Shown: positions 45,415-45,424 of the stretch, piece after piece
Layout of the letters: each line of letters opens with the position of its first letter
Position numbering within the stretch: position 1 is the first letter of the stretch
From: Pseudomonadota bacterium
GTDB lineage: Bacteria > Desulfobacterota > Desulfobulbia > Desulfobulbales > CALZHT01
Assembly (NCBI GenBank): GCA_018823135.1
Contig: JAHJJF010000061.1
Coordinates: 1-45,424, forward strand
Length of the DNA stretch: 45,424 nt
Direction of reading: 5' to 3'
Made by a program: the position numbers and the translations under genes
Notes under the pieces: model-generated
Seen by the model: the letters and a program-made list of their open reading frames with translations, nothing else
What the model was told of the DNA's origin: nothing
Database searches by the model: none

Positions 45415-45424
45415 GAGCACAACC

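Overview
The window looks like the chromosome of a strictly anaerobic Desulfobacterota (former Deltaproteobacteria), most likely a Desulfobulbales or Desulfobacterales relative. This is inference. It rests on a bacterial-type CODH/ACS operon joined to selenocysteine-containing HdrA and MvhD proteins, a split-Soret-like cytochrome, a DUF4911-like gene and a NosL/ABC cluster. No sulfate-reduction genes lie in the window, so sulfur metabolism cannot be claimed. No rRNA, tRNA, CRISPR array, complete insertion sequence or phage region was seen.

Layout. 1-386: a 133-bp-period tandem duplication and a palindrome ahead of a GspE/PilB-type ATPase that carries a c-di-GMP-type N-terminal domain and a C-terminal cyclic-nucleotide-binding domain (387-2609). 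2889-20270: a co-directional Wood-Ljungdahl block: folD, cooS, a metF-acsD fusion, acsB, acsC, a formate dehydrogenase fused to an NfnB/GltD-like flavoprotein, hdrA and mvhD. The last three genes each contain one in-frame TGA at a position where homologues carry Sec or Cys. Each TGA is followed within about 2-17 nt by a hairpin resembling a bacterial SECIS element. Simple ORF calling breaks these three proteins into pieces; they are annotated here as whole selenoproteins. A receiver-only response regulator follows. 20865-24100 (minus): rlmN, an unusual radical SAM protein and serC. 24394-31196 (plus): housekeeping genes miaA, recJ, purB, a small DUF4911-like gene, miaB and a PHP-domain gene. 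31561-35484: signalling and envelope genes (PilZ, MBL-fold hydrolase, probable outer-membrane beta-barrel, HD-GYP). 35607-38973: a split-Soret-like cytochrome gene divergent from a RegB/RegA redox two-component pair. 39144-41348: a hybrid sensor kinase. 41555-45414 (minus): a NosL-ABC transporter cluster with no nosZ in view.

How the genes fit together. FdhA interconverts CO2 and formate, FolD and the MetF domain handle the C1-tetrahydrofolate steps, AcsC with the AcsD domain forms the corrinoid protein, and CooS with AcsB makes or cleaves acetyl-CoA. HdrA and MvhD probably act as the flavin and iron-sulfur electron hub joining these reactions to ferredoxin and pyridine nucleotides. The direction, autotrophic or acetate-oxidising, cannot be read from the sequence. 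acsE, metV, fhs, cooC and hdrBC are absent from the window.

The points most worth following up are the MetF-AcsD fusion, which keeps an apparent internal ribosome binding site and start codon exactly at the domain boundary, and the run of three consecutive selenoprotein genes.
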